A DNA stretch of 64,000 nt from VRUE01 sp963716245 (GTDB lineage Bacteria; Actinomycetota; Thermoleophilia; Solirubrobacterales; 70-9). The notes beneath the pieces were generated by a model. The model was not told the DNA's origin and did not search any database. It worked only from the letters and a program-made list of their open reading frames with translations. This document shows, one piece after another, positions 27,324 to 36,067 of this stretch; positions within the stretch are counted from its first letter, which is position 1, and each line of letters begins with the position of its first letter. Where the stretch lies: contig OY970300.1 in NCBI GenBank assembly GCA_963716245.1, positions 2,584,420-2,648,419 on the forward strand, written 5' to 3'. The translations under genes and the position numbers were made by a program.

Positions 27324-28996
27324 GGACGGTGCGCTTCAAGGCTTCCAGCGCGCTTCTGATGGCGGCCATGCTCCTTGCCCTCGCGGCGATGGCGATCGGC
27401 GTCTCGCCCGCCATGGCAGCGCCGGCGAGCGGCGAACCGGCGGCCCCCGAAGAACCCGCCGCGAGCGAAACGATCGCACCGGCGCCGACCACGCCCGCGA
27501 TCGAAGAAGGCGACGCGCTCGTAGCGCCGCCGCCCGCGCCCGAGCCGGAGCCCGAAGGCAACGGCGGCGTCACCCCCAAGCCGCAGCCCGAGCCCAAGCC
27601 GACGCCGGAACCGGAGACCGAGCCCGACGTCGAGACCGAAAGCGGCGGTTCCGCCGCGGCGGTCGCGCCGCCCCCATCCGACTTCACGGTCCCGATCCTG
27701 CCCACCCCCAGCTGCAGCCCGGGCGCCGTCCCGGCGATCCTGATCCCGATCTACCAGCGCGCCGCGGCCGCCTACGACCTCGGCCCGCAGGGGCCGAGCG
27801 TGCTCGCCGCGATCAACGAGATCGAGACCGCCTTCGGCACCAACCTCAACGTCTCCTCGGCCGGGGCGGTCGGCTGGATGCAGTTCATGCCGGAAACGTG
27901 GGCGGGCTACGGGGTCGACGCGAACGGCGACGGCACGGCCGATCCCTACAACCCTGAAGACGCGATCTTCGCCGCCGCCAACTACCTCAGCGCCTCGGGC
28001 TTCCCGACCGACGTCTACGGCGCGATCTTCGCCTACAACCACGCCGACTGGTACGTCGCCGAGGTCCTCGCCAACGCCGAGTGCTACGCCGGACTGGGCA
28101 ACGCGGCGGCCGGCGCCTTTGACCTGACGCCGAAGCTGCAGGTGCTCAGCTGCCAGCCGCCGAAGCGCTGGCGCAAACGGATCCCGGCCCAGTACGTCGA
28201 CGCCTTCGAGAGCGCCGCCGCGCGCTACGAGCTCGGTCGCAGCGGCGTCTGGGCGCTCGCCGCGGTCGCCCGGCTCGAGTCGAACTTCGGCCGGGGCATG
28301 GACCGGGCGGTCCTCAGGCGCAGCGGCCCGCTCGGGCTCGACGGCGCCGAGTGGCAGCGCTTCGCGGTCGACGGGGACGGCGACGGGCGCCTGCGCCACG
28401 CCGATCCCGACGACTCCGCGGCGACGCTGGCACGGCTGATCTGGTCGCGCGGCGGCCTGCGCGCCGGGCTGTTCAGCCACAACCAGGCCGAGTGGTACGT
28501 CGAGGCCGTCCTGACCGAGGCGGACCGACTCGAGGGCAAGTGCACGACCGAACGAGTCGAGTGGTCGCTGGCCCTGCCGAACGTCGTGATCGCGCCGGTC
28601 GAGTGGGACAACCTGACGATCCTCAACGAGGTTGCGCGCGAAGACCTCGAAGCGGGCCGGATCGACCCGCGGATCGTCGGCCTGATCGGCGCGATCACGC
28701 AGACCCACCAGCTGACGATCTCCTCGCTGCGCTCCGACCACTCGATGTACACCGCCTCGGGCGGCGTCTCCAACCACTACTACGGGCGGGCGATGGACAT
28801 CGCCGCGGTCGACGGCGTCTCCTGCACCGACGTCGCTCCGGACGCGCCCTGCGGCGAGCTCGCACGCACCCTGGCCGGGCTGCCCGCCCCCGCCATGCCC
28901 ACGGAGCTCATCTACTGCTTCGACGTCGACGGTGCCGGTCCCGCCTTCGCGCGGTCGGATCACTGCGACCACATTCACGCCGGCTACGACGGCTGA
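27320..28996 (+). CDS. Secreted three-domain cell-wall hydrolase: two transglycosylase-like modules and a C-terminal M15-like module
   Basis: The 558-residue product has a signal peptide (to about 35) and a Pro/Glu-rich linker (about 40-120). A lytic transglycosylase domain follows with INEIETAFGTN, the catalytic Glu, and SSAGAVGWMQFMPETW. A second, weaker transglycosylase-like segment contains AAVARLESNFGRGMD and GPLGLDGAEW. The C-terminal module has SNHYYGRAMDIAA and SDHCDHIHAGYDG, like zinc D,D-/L,D-carboxypeptidases of the M15 type. It should act on peptidoglycan outside the membrane, cutting both glycan and peptide. The second module lacks a clear match to the glutamate-bearing GxxQF context and may only bind. 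It is translationally coupled to the upstream membrane-protein gene. Confidence 0.75.
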   Translation: MRTVRFKASSALLMAAMLLALAAMAIGVSPAMAAPASGEPAAPEEPAASETIAPAPTTPAIEEGDALVAPPPAPEPEPEGNGGVTPKPQPEPKPTPEPETEPDVETESGGSAAAVAPPPSDFTVPILPTPSCSPGAVPAILIPIYQRAAAAYDLGPQGPSVLAAINEIETAFGTNLNVSSAGAVGWMQFMPETWAGYGVDANGDGTADPYNPEDAIFAAANYLSASGFPTDVYGAIFAYNHADWYVAEVLANAECYAGLGNAAAGAFDLTPKLQVLSCQPPKRWRKRIPAQYVDAFESAAARYELGRSGVWALAAVARLESNFGRGMDRAVLRRSGPLGLDGAEWQRFAVDGDGDGRLRHADPDDSAATLARLIWSRGGLRAGLFSHNQAEWYVEAVLTEADRLEGKCTTERVEWSLALPNVVIAPVEWDNLTILNEVAREDLEAGRIDPRIVGLIGAITQTHQLTISSLRSDHSMYTASGGVSNHYYGRAMDIAAVDGVSCTDVAPDAPCGELARTLAGLPAPAMPTELIYCFDVDGAGPAFARSDHCDHIHAGYDG

Positions 28997-29058
28997 GTCG
29001 CCGGCCGGTCCCGGTCGCGTTAACGTAGGCTCGCGAACCCCGCGAGAAGGAGAGGACG

Positions 29059-29340
29059 ATGCCGACCTACGTGATGCTCACCAACCTGACCTCCGAGGGC
29101 GTCCGGACCCTGAAGAACAACCCGGGGCGGGTCGCCGAGGTGAACAAGGAGGTCGAACAGATCGGGGCCAAGGTGCTGGCCCAGTACGCGACGCTGGGGC
29201 AGTACGACTTCGTCACGATCGTCGAGGCACCCGATGAGAAGACGATGGCCAAGGTCTCGGTCGAGCTGGGGTCGCGCGGGACGATGACGAGCCAGACGCT
29301 GGCGGCGCTGCCGGCCGACGACCTCGCCTCCTCGCTCTGA
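29059..29340 (+). CDS. GYD-domain small protein
   Basis: The 93-residue protein has the alpha/beta ferredoxin-like GYD pattern: YVMLTNLTSEGVRTLKNNP at the start, LAQYATLGQYDFVTIVEAPD in the middle and ELGSRGTMTSQTLAAL at the end. The domain is widespread but its biochemical role is not established. GGAGAGGACG precedes the ATG. It stands just upstream of purD and is probably separately transcribed; a TAGGCT sequence 35 bases upstream could be its -10 box. Confidence 0.8.
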   Translation: MPTYVMLTNLTSEGVRTLKNNPGRVAEVNKEVEQIGAKVLAQYATLGQYDFVTIVEAPDEKTMAKVSVELGSRGTMTSQTLAALPADDLASSL

Positions 29341-29423
29341 CAAGCGCCGCCTCCTCTGCTCCCGCGAATGCCTGAGGAATCGGATATGGACAGGGATTCG
29401 CTCCCGCGTCCGGGGGCGGCTTA

Positions 29424-30701
29424 GTGCGCATCCTCGCGGTCGGCGGCGGCGGTCGCGAGCACGCGATCGTGCGGGCGCTGCGCCGCTCGGCGCACGCGCC
29501 TGAGCTGCTCTGCGCGCCCGGCAACGCCGGGATCGCGGCCGACGCCGAGTGCCTGCCGGAGATCGACGGCGGAGACGTCGGCGCGATCGTCGCGGCGGCG
29601 AGCGAGCGGGCGGTCGACCTCGTCGTCGTCGGGCCCGAGGCGCCGCTGGTCGCGGGCGCCGTCGACGCGCTGGAGGACGCGGGCGTGCCGGCCTTCGGGC
29701 CGAGCGCCGCCGCGGCCGAGCTGGAGGGCTCGAAGGCGTTCGCCAAGGAGCTGATGCGCGAGGCCGGCGTGCCGACCGCCGCGCACGTGCTGCTGCGCAG
29801 CCGCGAGGAAGCGGTCGAGCAGCTGGCGACCGCGTCCTACCCCGCCGTGCTGAAGGCCGACGGGCTGGCGGCCGGCAAGGGCGTGATCCTCTGCGCCTCC
29901 GAGACGGAGGCCCGCGAGGCGGCCGACGTCTTCTTCACCGAGCGGCGCTTCGGCGAGACGACCGTGGTGCTGGAGGAGTTCCTCGAAGGCGAGGAGCTGT
30001 CGCTGCTCGCCCTCTGCGACGGCGAGAACGTCGTGCCGCTCGCGCCGGCGCAGGACTACAAGCGGATCTTCGACGGCGACGAGGGGCCGAACACGGGCGG
30101 GATGGGCAGCTACTCGCCGGTGCCGGGCTTCGGTCGCGCCGAGGTCGAGGAGATCGTCGCCACCGTGCACCGGCCGGTGGTCGCGGCGATGGCGCGGCGC
30201 GGCACGCCGTTCCACGGCGTCCTCTACGCCGGCCTGATGATCGGCCCCGACGGCCCCAAGGTGCTCGAGTTCAACGCCCGCTTCGGGGACCCCGAGACGC
30301 AGGCGGTGCTGCCGCGGCTGCGCTCCGACCTGGTCGACCTCTGCCTCGCCGCGCGCGAGCCGGGCGGGCTCGCCGGCGTCGAGGCCGAGTTCGGCGACGA
30401 CTGGGCCGTGACCCTGGTGCTCGCCTCGGCCGGCTACCCCGAGTCCTCCTCGAAGGGGGACGCGATCCACGGCCTCGCCGAGGCCGCCGAGCTGGCCGAG
30501 GTCACCCACGCGGGCACGGCGGAGCGCGACGGGGAGATCGTCACGGCCGGCGGGCGCGTGCTCAACGTGACCGCCCTCGGCGAGACGCCTGCCGCGGCCC
30601 GCGATCGTGCATACGATGCGGCCCGCCGGATCTCGTTCGACGGGATGCAGATCCGTACCGACATCGCCGCCCGCGCAGTCGAGCGGGTGCCCAGCCACTG
30701 A
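29424..30701 (+). CDS. purD: Phosphoribosylamine-glycine ligase
   Basis: It joins glycine to phosphoribosylamine using ATP, the second step of de novo purine synthesis. The 425-residue product has the ATP-grasp arrangement: N-terminal VGGGGREHAI, then LKADGLAAGKGV, MGSYSPVPGF and LEFNARFGDPETQ, which binds metal and nucleotide. It starts at a GTG without a clear Shine-Dalgarno sequence. It is followed closely by purE and purB on the same strand. Confidence 0.95.
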   Translation: MRILAVGGGGREHAIVRALRRSAHAPELLCAPGNAGIAADAECLPEIDGGDVGAIVAAASERAVDLVVVGPEAPLVAGAVDALEDAGVPAFGPSAAAAELEGSKAFAKELMREAGVPTAAHVLLRSREEAVEQLATASYPAVLKADGLAAGKGVILCASETEAREAADVFFTERRFGETTVVLEEFLEGEELSLLALCDGENVVPLAPAQDYKRIFDGDEGPNTGGMGSYSPVPGFGRAEVEEIVATVHRPVVAAMARRGTPFHGVLYAGLMIGPDGPKVLEFNARFGDPETQAVLPRLRSDLVDLCLAAREPGGLAGVEAEFGDDWAVTLVLASAGYPESSSKGDAIHGLAEAAELAEVTHAGTAERDGEIVTAGGRVLNVTALGETPAAARDRAYDAARRISFDGMQIRTDIAARAVERVPSH

Positions 30702-30717
30702 ACACCGAGAGGAAACG

Positions 30718-31200
30718 ATGAGCGAGATCTCAGAGGAGCCGCAGCCGTCGGGGACGACCGCGATGCCGGCGGTCGAGGAGGCGTTCGAGGAAATCGAAGT
30801 CGACGAGCCGCTGGTCGGGATCATCATGGGCTCGAAGAACGACAAGCCGAAGATGCAGCCGGCGGGCGGCGCGCTGGAGGAGGCCGGCATCCGCTACGAG
30901 GTGCGGGTGATGAGCGCGCACCGCGATCCGGAGCTGGTCCGGGAGTACTGCCACAACGCGCGGATGCGCGGACTGCGGGTGATCATCGCCGGCGCGGGCA
31001 TGTCGGCCGCACTGCCCGGCGTCGCCGCCGCCCACACCGACCTGCCGGTGATCGGCGTGCCGATCCTCGGCAAGTCGCTCGGCGGCCTCGACGCGCTGCT
31101 CTCCGCGGTCCAGATGCCCCCCGGCATCCCGGTCGCCTGCGTGGCGATCGACGGGGCCAAGAACGCCGGGGTGCTGGCCGCGCGGATCATCAACAGCTGA
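30718..31200 (+). CDS. purE: PurE-type N5-carboxyaminoimidazole ribonucleotide mutase
   Basis: It rearranges N5-CAIR to CAIR in purine synthesis. The 160-residue product has an extra acidic N-terminal tail of about 35 residues and then IIMGSKNDKPKMQPA, VRVMSAHRDPELV and IAGAGMSAALPGVAAAHT. The active-site histidine is in SAHRDP. The usual GSxSDWPVM reads GSKNDKPKM, so the first loop is atypical. GAGAGGAAACG precedes the ATG. The partner gene purK is not in the window. The stop overlaps the purB start. Confidence 0.9.
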   Translation: MSEISEEPQPSGTTAMPAVEEAFEEIEVDEPLVGIIMGSKNDKPKMQPAGGALEEAGIRYEVRVMSAHRDPELVREYCHNARMRGLRVIIAGAGMSAALPGVAAAHTDLPVIGVPILGKSLGGLDALLSAVQMPPGIPVACVAIDGAKNAGVLAARIINS

Positions 31201-32486
31201 TGATCGGCAGATACACGCGGCCGGCCATGGCGGAGGTGTGGTCGCAGCAGCGGAAGCTAGAGTGCTGGCTGGAGGTGGAGCTTGCGGCTACCGAGGCCTG
31301 GGCCGAGGAGGGGGTGGTGCCTCGGGAGGCGGCGGAGGCTTGCCGGGAGAAGGCTGCGTTCACGGTCGAGGCGGTGAACGAGCGGGAGAAGGTGACCGAT
31401 CACGACGTCGCCGCCTTCGTCGACGTGGTCGCCGAGTCGGTCGGCGAGCACGGGCGGTGGATCCACTACGGACTCACCTCGTCCGACGTGCTCGACACGG
31501 CGCTGGCGCTGCAGCTGCGGCAAGCGGGGGAGATCGTCCTGGCGAGCGCCCGCGCCTACCGCGACGCCCTGGTCGAGCGGGCGTTCGAGCACCGCGACAC
31601 GCTCTGCGTCGGCCGCACCCACGGCGTCCACGCCGAGCCGACCACCTTCGGCCTGCGCCTCGCCGGCTTCGCCTTCGAGGCCGACCGCAACCTCGACCGG
31701 CTCGCCGACGCCTTCGACCAGCTCGCCTTCGGCAAGCTCTCCGGCGCGGTCGGCACCTACGCCTCCGTCCCCCCGGCCGTCGAGGCGCGGGTGATGGAGC
31801 GGCTCGGCCTGAAGCGTGAGGACGTGGCGACGCAGGTGATCCCGCGCGACCGCCACGCGGTGCTGACGGCGCGGGCCGCGATCGCCGGCGCCGGCCTGGA
31901 GCGCTTCGCGACCGAGGTCCGCAACCTGCAGCGCACGGAGGTGCGCGAGGTCGAGGAGCCGTTCGCCTCCGGCGCCCAGAAGGGCTCCTCGGCGATGCCG
32001 CACAAGCGCAACCCGATCCGCACGGAGCGGATCACCGGCCTGGCCCGGGTGCTGCGCGGCTACGCCCAGGCCGGGATCGAGAACGTCGCCCTCTGGCACG
32101 AGCGCGACATCTCGCACTCCGGCGCCGAGCGGGTGATCCTGCCCGACGCGACCACCGCGCTCGACTACATGCAGGACCTCGCGACCAAGGTCGTCACCGG
32201 GATGACGGTCCGCGCCGACCGGATGCGCGAGAACGTCGACCTCACCCACGGCGCCCTGTTCAGCCAGCGCGCCCTCACCGCCCTGGTCGACTCCGGGATG
32301 ACCCGCGACGACGCGTACCGCGTCGTCCAGGAGAACGCCCAGCGCGCCTGGGACACCGGCACCCACTTCCGCGACCTGCTCGGCGAGGCCGCCCCCCAGC
32401 TCGACCTCGACGCCGTCTTCGACGAGAGCGCCTACCTCACCCACGTGCCCGAGGTCTTCGAGCGGCTGGAAGCGCTGCGCCTTTAG
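31200..32486 (+). CDS. purB: Adenylosuccinate lyase
   Basis: It cuts SAICAR to AICAR and adenylosuccinate to AMP with release of fumarate. The 428-residue product is of normal length and begins MIGRYTRPAM. It has the TSSDVLDTALALQL region, GRTHGVHAEPTTFG with the catalytic histidine and the superfamily signature GSSAMPHKRNP. The ATG overlaps the purE stop (TGATG). Confidence 0.96.
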   Translation: MIGRYTRPAMAEVWSQQRKLECWLEVELAATEAWAEEGVVPREAAEACREKAAFTVEAVNEREKVTDHDVAAFVDVVAESVGEHGRWIHYGLTSSDVLDTALALQLRQAGEIVLASARAYRDALVERAFEHRDTLCVGRTHGVHAEPTTFGLRLAGFAFEADRNLDRLADAFDQLAFGKLSGAVGTYASVPPAVEARVMERLGLKREDVATQVIPRDRHAVLTARAAIAGAGLERFATEVRNLQRTEVREVEEPFASGAQKGSSAMPHKRNPIRTERITGLARVLRGYAQAGIENVALWHERDISHSGAERVILPDATTALDYMQDLATKVVTGMTVRADRMRENVDLTHGALFSQRALTALVDSGMTRDDAYRVVQENAQRAWDTGTHFRDLLGEAAPQLDLDAVFDESAYLTHVPEVFERLEALRL

Positions 32487-32519
32487 AAGTAACGCATCGG
32501 GCGGTACGCCGAGCCCCTC

Positions 32520-32930
32520 TCAAGCCTCGATGACGGTCAGGCCCATCACCCCTGAGAGGGCGTAGTAGTCGCGATCCTGGGTGACGACCGGGATCTCGTG
32601 AGTGGCGGCCGTCGCCGCTATCCAGACGTCGTTCACGCTGACGGCTCGGCCGGAGGCGGCCAGGTAAGCCCGCATCCCGGCCCAAGCGCGAGCGACGCCG
32701 TCGTCGACCGGCAGGACCACGGTCCCGCTGACTCCTTCGAGCGTGACGAGCCGCCGGTCCCGGCTCTCGACATCCGACGCAGCGAGCACGCCGGCGCGCA
32801 GCTCGCCGAGGGTGACGATGGAGATGGCCGCGCCTTCGGGCAGAGCCTCCTCACGCAGGGGGCGACCCTCCTCGACAGCGACCAACACCGACGTGTCGAG
32901 GAGCCCCACCGGCACGCGGCCGGCGCTCAC
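32520..32930 (-). CDS. VapC-type PIN-domain toxin ribonuclease
   Basis: The 136-residue PIN protein has LLDTSVLVAVEEG with the first catalytic Asp, IVTLGELRAGV with Glu, SVNDVWIAATAATH with Asp, and VVTQDRDYYAL. All active-site acids appear intact, so it should be a functional RNase toxin. It overlaps the upstream antitoxin gene by four bases, the common VapBC layout, and lies convergent to purB within the purine region. Confidence 0.85.
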   Translation of the reverse strand: MSAGRVPVGLLDTSVLVAVEEGRPLREEALPEGAAISIVTLGELRAGVLAASDVESRDRRLVTLEGVSGTVVLPVDDGVARAWAGMRAYLAASGRAVSVNDVWIAATAATHEIPVVTQDRDYYALSGVMGLTVIEA

Positions 32931-33187
32931 AGAATCGGGCCCAGATCGTCGGTCGTTTCGCCGGCCAGCCTGTCGAGGTCGGCTCGAAAGGTCGGATCAG
33001 TGTCCGCAATCTCTCGAATTGCCACAACCTCCGAAGGCGTCAGCCACCGAGGTTTCTCACGGGCATGCGGGACCAGATCGGCGACGGGCTTGCCGCGCAC
33101 GGTGATCGTCACGGTCTCGCCCGCCTCTACCCGGCGCAGGACACCGGCCGTGTCGTTCCGCAGCTCCCTCGTGGCGACTTCTACCAT
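32927..33187 (-). CDS. Phd/YefM-family antitoxin (VapB partner)
   Basis: The 86-residue protein begins MVEVATRELRNDTAGVLRRV and contains EAGETVTITVRGKPVADLVP, the Phd/YefM DNA-binding fold. The acidic C-terminal tail should cover the toxin. It belongs to a different antitoxin family from the VapB at 9532. The ATG is preceded by TACGAT nine bases upstream. It is divergent from the glutaredoxin-like gene, only 55 bases away. Confidence 0.85.
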   Translation of the reverse strand: MVEVATRELRNDTAGVLRRVEAGETVTITVRGKPVADLVPHAREKPRWLTPSEVVAIREIADTDPTFRADLDRLAGETTDDLGPIL

Positions 33188-33230
33188 TGTGCGACGATCG
33201 TAGCACCCGCCTTCCGCCGCGCAGGGCCAC

Positions 33231-33236
33231 TACGCT
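33231..33236 (+). promoter_or_regulatory. -10 box of the glutaredoxin-like gene
   Basis: TACGCT is followed after six bases by the GTG at 33243, consistent with leaderless initiation. Confidence 0.4.
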
Positions 33237-33242
33237 GCGCGC

Positions 33243-33527
33243 GTGATCCTCTACACCTGTGGGCAGAAGAAGTACGGACCGGGCTTCATGCACCCCTGCG
33301 CCAAGGCCGGCAAGGCGCTCGACGCGGCCGGCCACGAGTACGAGATCCGCACCGTCTCCGGCTACCGGCTGATGCCGTGGACCTGGAGCCGTCGCGGTGA
33401 CGACCGCACCGAGATCCGCGAGCTGAGCGGCCAGAACCACGTGCCGATCCTCGTCCTCGACGACGGCGAGGCGATCGTCGGCTCAGGCCGGATCGCCCGC
33501 TGGGCCGAGGAACACCCGGCGGCTTAG
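33243..33527 (+). CDS. Glutaredoxin-like protein without a CxxC motif
   Basis: The 94-residue thioredoxin-fold protein begins MILYTCGQKKYGPGFMHPCA. The segment EIRELSGQNHVPILVLDDGE and the final SGRIARWAEEH match glutaredoxin/GST N-terminal domains. The usual CPxC after the first strand is missing: one cysteine is at position 6 and another near 19. It may use a single cysteine or serve as a binding fold. It starts with a GTG. Its stop overlaps that of the convergent P450 gene. Confidence 0.75.
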   Translation: MILYTCGQKKYGPGFMHPCAKAGKALDAAGHEYEIRTVSGYRLMPWTWSRRGDDRTEIRELSGQNHVPILVLDDGEAIVGSGRIARWAEEHPAA

Positions 33528-34846
33528 GCGGCGACGGGCTCGCGTGCCGGCTGGCGCGCGGTGAGCACGACCGGGGTTCCGTCGCGGGGCGAGAGGGTGA
33601 TGTTGCGGCGGCCGACCCGCTCCGGGGCCGGACCGGCCTTGCGCAGCTCGCAGCGCTCGAGCACCTCGCGCAGGACGATCCGCATCTCGAACTCGGCGAA
33701 GGAGGCGCCCAGGCAGCGGCGGACGCCGCCGCCGAAGGGAATCCACGCGTAGGTGTCGGGCCCGTCCTCCAGGAAGCGCTCGGGGCGGAAGGCGAACGGC
33801 TCGGGATAGAGGTCGGGGCGGGTGTGGGTCAGCCAGATCGCCGGCGTGACGTCGGTTCCGACCGGCAGCGTCAGGCCGTCGGCGACCAGCTCCTTGGCGA
33901 GGCGGCGGCCGGCGAGCGGAATGACCGGACGCAGGCGCAGCGACTCGGCGATCGTCGCCCGCAGGTAGTCGTCCTCGCCGGTGCCGAGCGAGTCGCGCAG
34001 CCGGCCGAGCTCGCGCGGGTGGCGGAGCAGCAAATCGAAGGTCCAGGCGAGCGCCGTCGCGGTCGTCTCGTGGCCGGCCAGCAGCAGGGTCATCAGCTGG
34101 TCGCGCAGCTCGGTGTCGCTCATCGCCTCGCCGTCCTCGAAGCGGGCGAGCATCAGCGCCGAGAGGATGTCGTCGCGCTCCCCGAGGTCGCCGGCGCCGC
34201 GGCGGTCGGCGATCTCGGCGTAGAGCAGCTCGTCGACCTCGCGCAGCTGGGCCTCGAACTTGGCCCACGGACCGCGGCCGCCGAAGCGGCGCGTCGCCAG
34301 CCCGATCAGCTGCCGCAGCGGTGCGGCGGTTTCGGCGAGGACCTGGGTCAGCATCCCCCGCAACCGCTCCAGGCGCGGGCCCTCGGCGACGCCGAAGACG
34401 ACCCGCAGGATCACCTCCAGCGTGATCGCCTGCATGCGCGGGTGGATCGGGAACTCCTCGGCGAGCGGCCAGGTGTCGATCTCGCGGTCGACCAGCTCGG
34501 CGAGGATCGGCTCGTAGGAGCGCATCCGCTCGCCGTGGAACGACGGCAGCATCAGCTTGCGGTGGGCGAGGTGGTCGGAGCCCTCCAACAGCAGCAGCGA
34601 GCGCGATCCGAGCACCGGCTCGAGCACGATGTTGCGCCCCGGCGGCAGCCCGTGCTCGCGCTCGGTGTAGAGCGCCTTGATCGCGGCCGGGTCCGAGATC
34701 AGCACCATCGGCCGCTCGAAGCCGACGAACTTGACGCTGAAGCTGTCGCCGAACTCCTGCCGGCAACGCTCCATGAACGGAATCGGCCGAAACGCCCACC
34801 TGAGCATCTGCACGATCGGCGGGCTCTTCGGTTCGGGCGGCAGCAC
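33524..34846 (-). CDS. Cytochrome P450
   Basis: The 440-residue haem monooxygenase shows the proline-rich beginning LPPEPKSPPI, the I-helix AGHETTATALAW, the ExxR motif ESLRLRP and the haem loop FGGGVRRCLGASFAEFE with the cysteine ligand. No membrane anchor is predicted. The substrate is unknown, and ferredoxin partners are not adjacent. The frame is open to 35032, but that would run through a palindromic element and overlap purC, so the GTG at 34846, directly before LPPEP, is preferred. Its ribosome site is weak (GGAGAGG at long spacing), so the start is uncertain. Confidence 0.85.
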   Translation of the reverse strand: MLPPEPKSPPIVQMLRWAFRPIPFMERCRQEFGDSFSVKFVGFERPMVLISDPAAIKALYTEREHGLPPGRNIVLEPVLGSRSLLLLEGSDHLAHRKLMLPSFHGERMRSYEPILAELVDREIDTWPLAEEFPIHPRMQAITLEVILRVVFGVAEGPRLERLRGMLTQVLAETAAPLRQLIGLATRRFGGRGPWAKFEAQLREVDELLYAEIADRRGAGDLGERDDILSALMLARFEDGEAMSDTELRDQLMTLLLAGHETTATALAWTFDLLLRHPRELGRLRDSLGTGEDDYLRATIAESLRLRPVIPLAGRRLAKELVADGLTLPVGTDVTPAIWLTHTRPDLYPEPFAFRPERFLEDGPDTYAWIPFGGGVRRCLGASFAEFEMRIVLREVLERCELRKAGPAPERVGRRNITLSPRDGTPVVLTARQPAREPVAA

Positions 34847-34873
34847 GCGATTGATCGTAGACCTCTCCGGCGG

Positions 34874-34948
34874 GCGGGTCCTGTCGGGGGGCAGGAGTCC
34901 TCGTCCTCGCAAGCTGCGGGCGAGGACCCCAGACCCCCCGCCACCCGC
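34874..34948 (+). repeat. GCGGGTCCTGTCG palindromic element, copy B (P450-purC intergenic)
   Basis: The 75-bp copy has the same ends as copy A and the inner stem GTCCTCG/CGAGGAC. It sits between the divergent P450 and purC starts. It is nearly identical to copy A over the central CCTCGTCCTCGCA part. Confidence 0.7.
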
Positions 34949-34991
34949 CCGAGGAGGGTTTACGCCCTCGCGATAGCTAGCATCGGGGCTC

Positions 34992-35840
34992 GTGACGGCA
35001 GTCGCAGACCTACAACTCCATTCCTCGGGCAAGGTGCGCGAGATCTACGAGTGGGAGGACGACCTCTTGATGGTCGCCTCGGACCGGATCTCGATCTACG
35101 ACGTGGTGATGCCGACGCCGATCCACGACAAGGGCAAGGTGCTCAACCGCATCTCGGAATTCTGGTTCGAGCTGACGGGCGACATCGTTCCCAACCACTT
35201 CGTCTCGGCCGACGTACCGGAGGAGGTCGCCGAACGGGCGATGCGGGTGCGGCGGCTGGAGATGTACCCGCTCGAGTGCGTCGTGCGCGGCTACCTCTCC
35301 GGCTCCGGCTGGAAGGAATACAAGGCCAACGGCGCCGTCTGCGGGATCGAGCTGCCGAGCGGGCTGCTCGAGTCCGACAAGCTGCCGGAGCCGATCTTCA
35401 CGCCGGCGACCAAGGCCGAGATCGGCGACCACGACGAGAACGTCGACTTCGACCGCGCGGCCGAGATCGTCGGCGACCGGGCGCTGATGGAGGAGCTGCG
35501 GCGGATCTCGATCGAGGTCTACAGCCGCGGCGCCGAGCACGCGGCCGAGCGCGGGATCGTCCTCGCCGACACCAAGTTCGAGTTCGGCCGTCACGCCGGG
35601 GCGGAGATCGTCCTCGCCGACGAGGTGCTGACCCCCGACTCCTCGCGCTTCTGGCCTGCCGACCGCTACGAGCCCGGCCACACCCAGCCGTCCTTCGACA
35701 AGCAGTTCGTCCGCGATTGGGCCGACGCCGCGGGCTGGGACCACAAGCCGCCCGCGCCCGAGCTGCCGCCCGACGTGGTCGAGCAGACCCGCGCCAAGTA
35801 CGTCGAGGCCTACGAGCGGATCACGGAGCGCAGCTTCTGA
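34992..35840 (+). CDS. purC: Phosphoribosylaminoimidazole-succinocarboxamide synthase
   Basis: It joins aspartate to CAIR with ATP in purine synthesis. The 282-residue product has SSGKVREIYEW, MVASDRISIYDVVMP, KGKVLNRISEFWFE, ECVVRGYLSGSGWKEY and LADTKFEFG, all conserved parts of the SAICAR synthetase fold. It begins at a GTG with TAGCAT eight bases upstream and no Shine-Dalgarno site. It heads purC-purS-purQ-purL. Confidence 0.95.
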   Translation: MTAVADLQLHSSGKVREIYEWEDDLLMVASDRISIYDVVMPTPIHDKGKVLNRISEFWFELTGDIVPNHFVSADVPEEVAERAMRVRRLEMYPLECVVRGYLSGSGWKEYKANGAVCGIELPSGLLESDKLPEPIFTPATKAEIGDHDENVDFDRAAEIVGDRALMEELRRISIEVYSRGAEHAAERGIVLADTKFEFGRHAGAEIVLADEVLTPDSSRFWPADRYEPGHTQPSFDKQFVRDWADAAGWDHKPPAPELPPDVVEQTRAKYVEAYERITERSF

Positions 35841-36067
35841 AGGCCAGGGTCCTGATCCGGCCCAAGGAGGGAATCCTCGACCCGCAGGGCAAGGCGGTCG
35901 AGCGGGCGCTGCCGGCGCTCGGCTTCGAAGGGGTCGAGCACGTCCGGGTCGGCCGCATGGTCGAGCTGGAGGCCGACGACGCGGCGCGGCTGCCCGAGCT
36001 CTGCGAGAAGCTGCTCGCCAACCCGCTGATCGAGGACTTCGAGATCGAGTCGATCGACGGCGGCTGA
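35837..36067 (+). CDS. purS: FGAM synthase subunit PurS, apparent CTG start
   Basis: This small subunit binds PurL and PurQ to form the FGAM synthase complex. The reading frame gives KARVLIRPKEGILDPQGKAV, then GFEGVEHVRVGRMVELEAD and a final KLLANPLIEDFEIESI, matching PurS over its whole 76 residues. No ATG, GTG or TTG lies near the conserved start. The codon CTG at 35837 overlaps the purC stop as CTGA, exactly like the ATGA couplings nearby, so CTG is the likely start. The stop overlaps purQ (TGATG). Confidence 0.85.
   Translation: MKARVLIRPKEGILDPQGKAVERALPALGFEGVEHVRVGRMVELEADDAARLPELCEKLLANPLIEDFEIESIDGG

Noticed and set aside
34847..35032. N-terminal extension of the P450
   Set aside because: It runs through a palindromic element and across the purC start and has no similarity to P450 N-termini.
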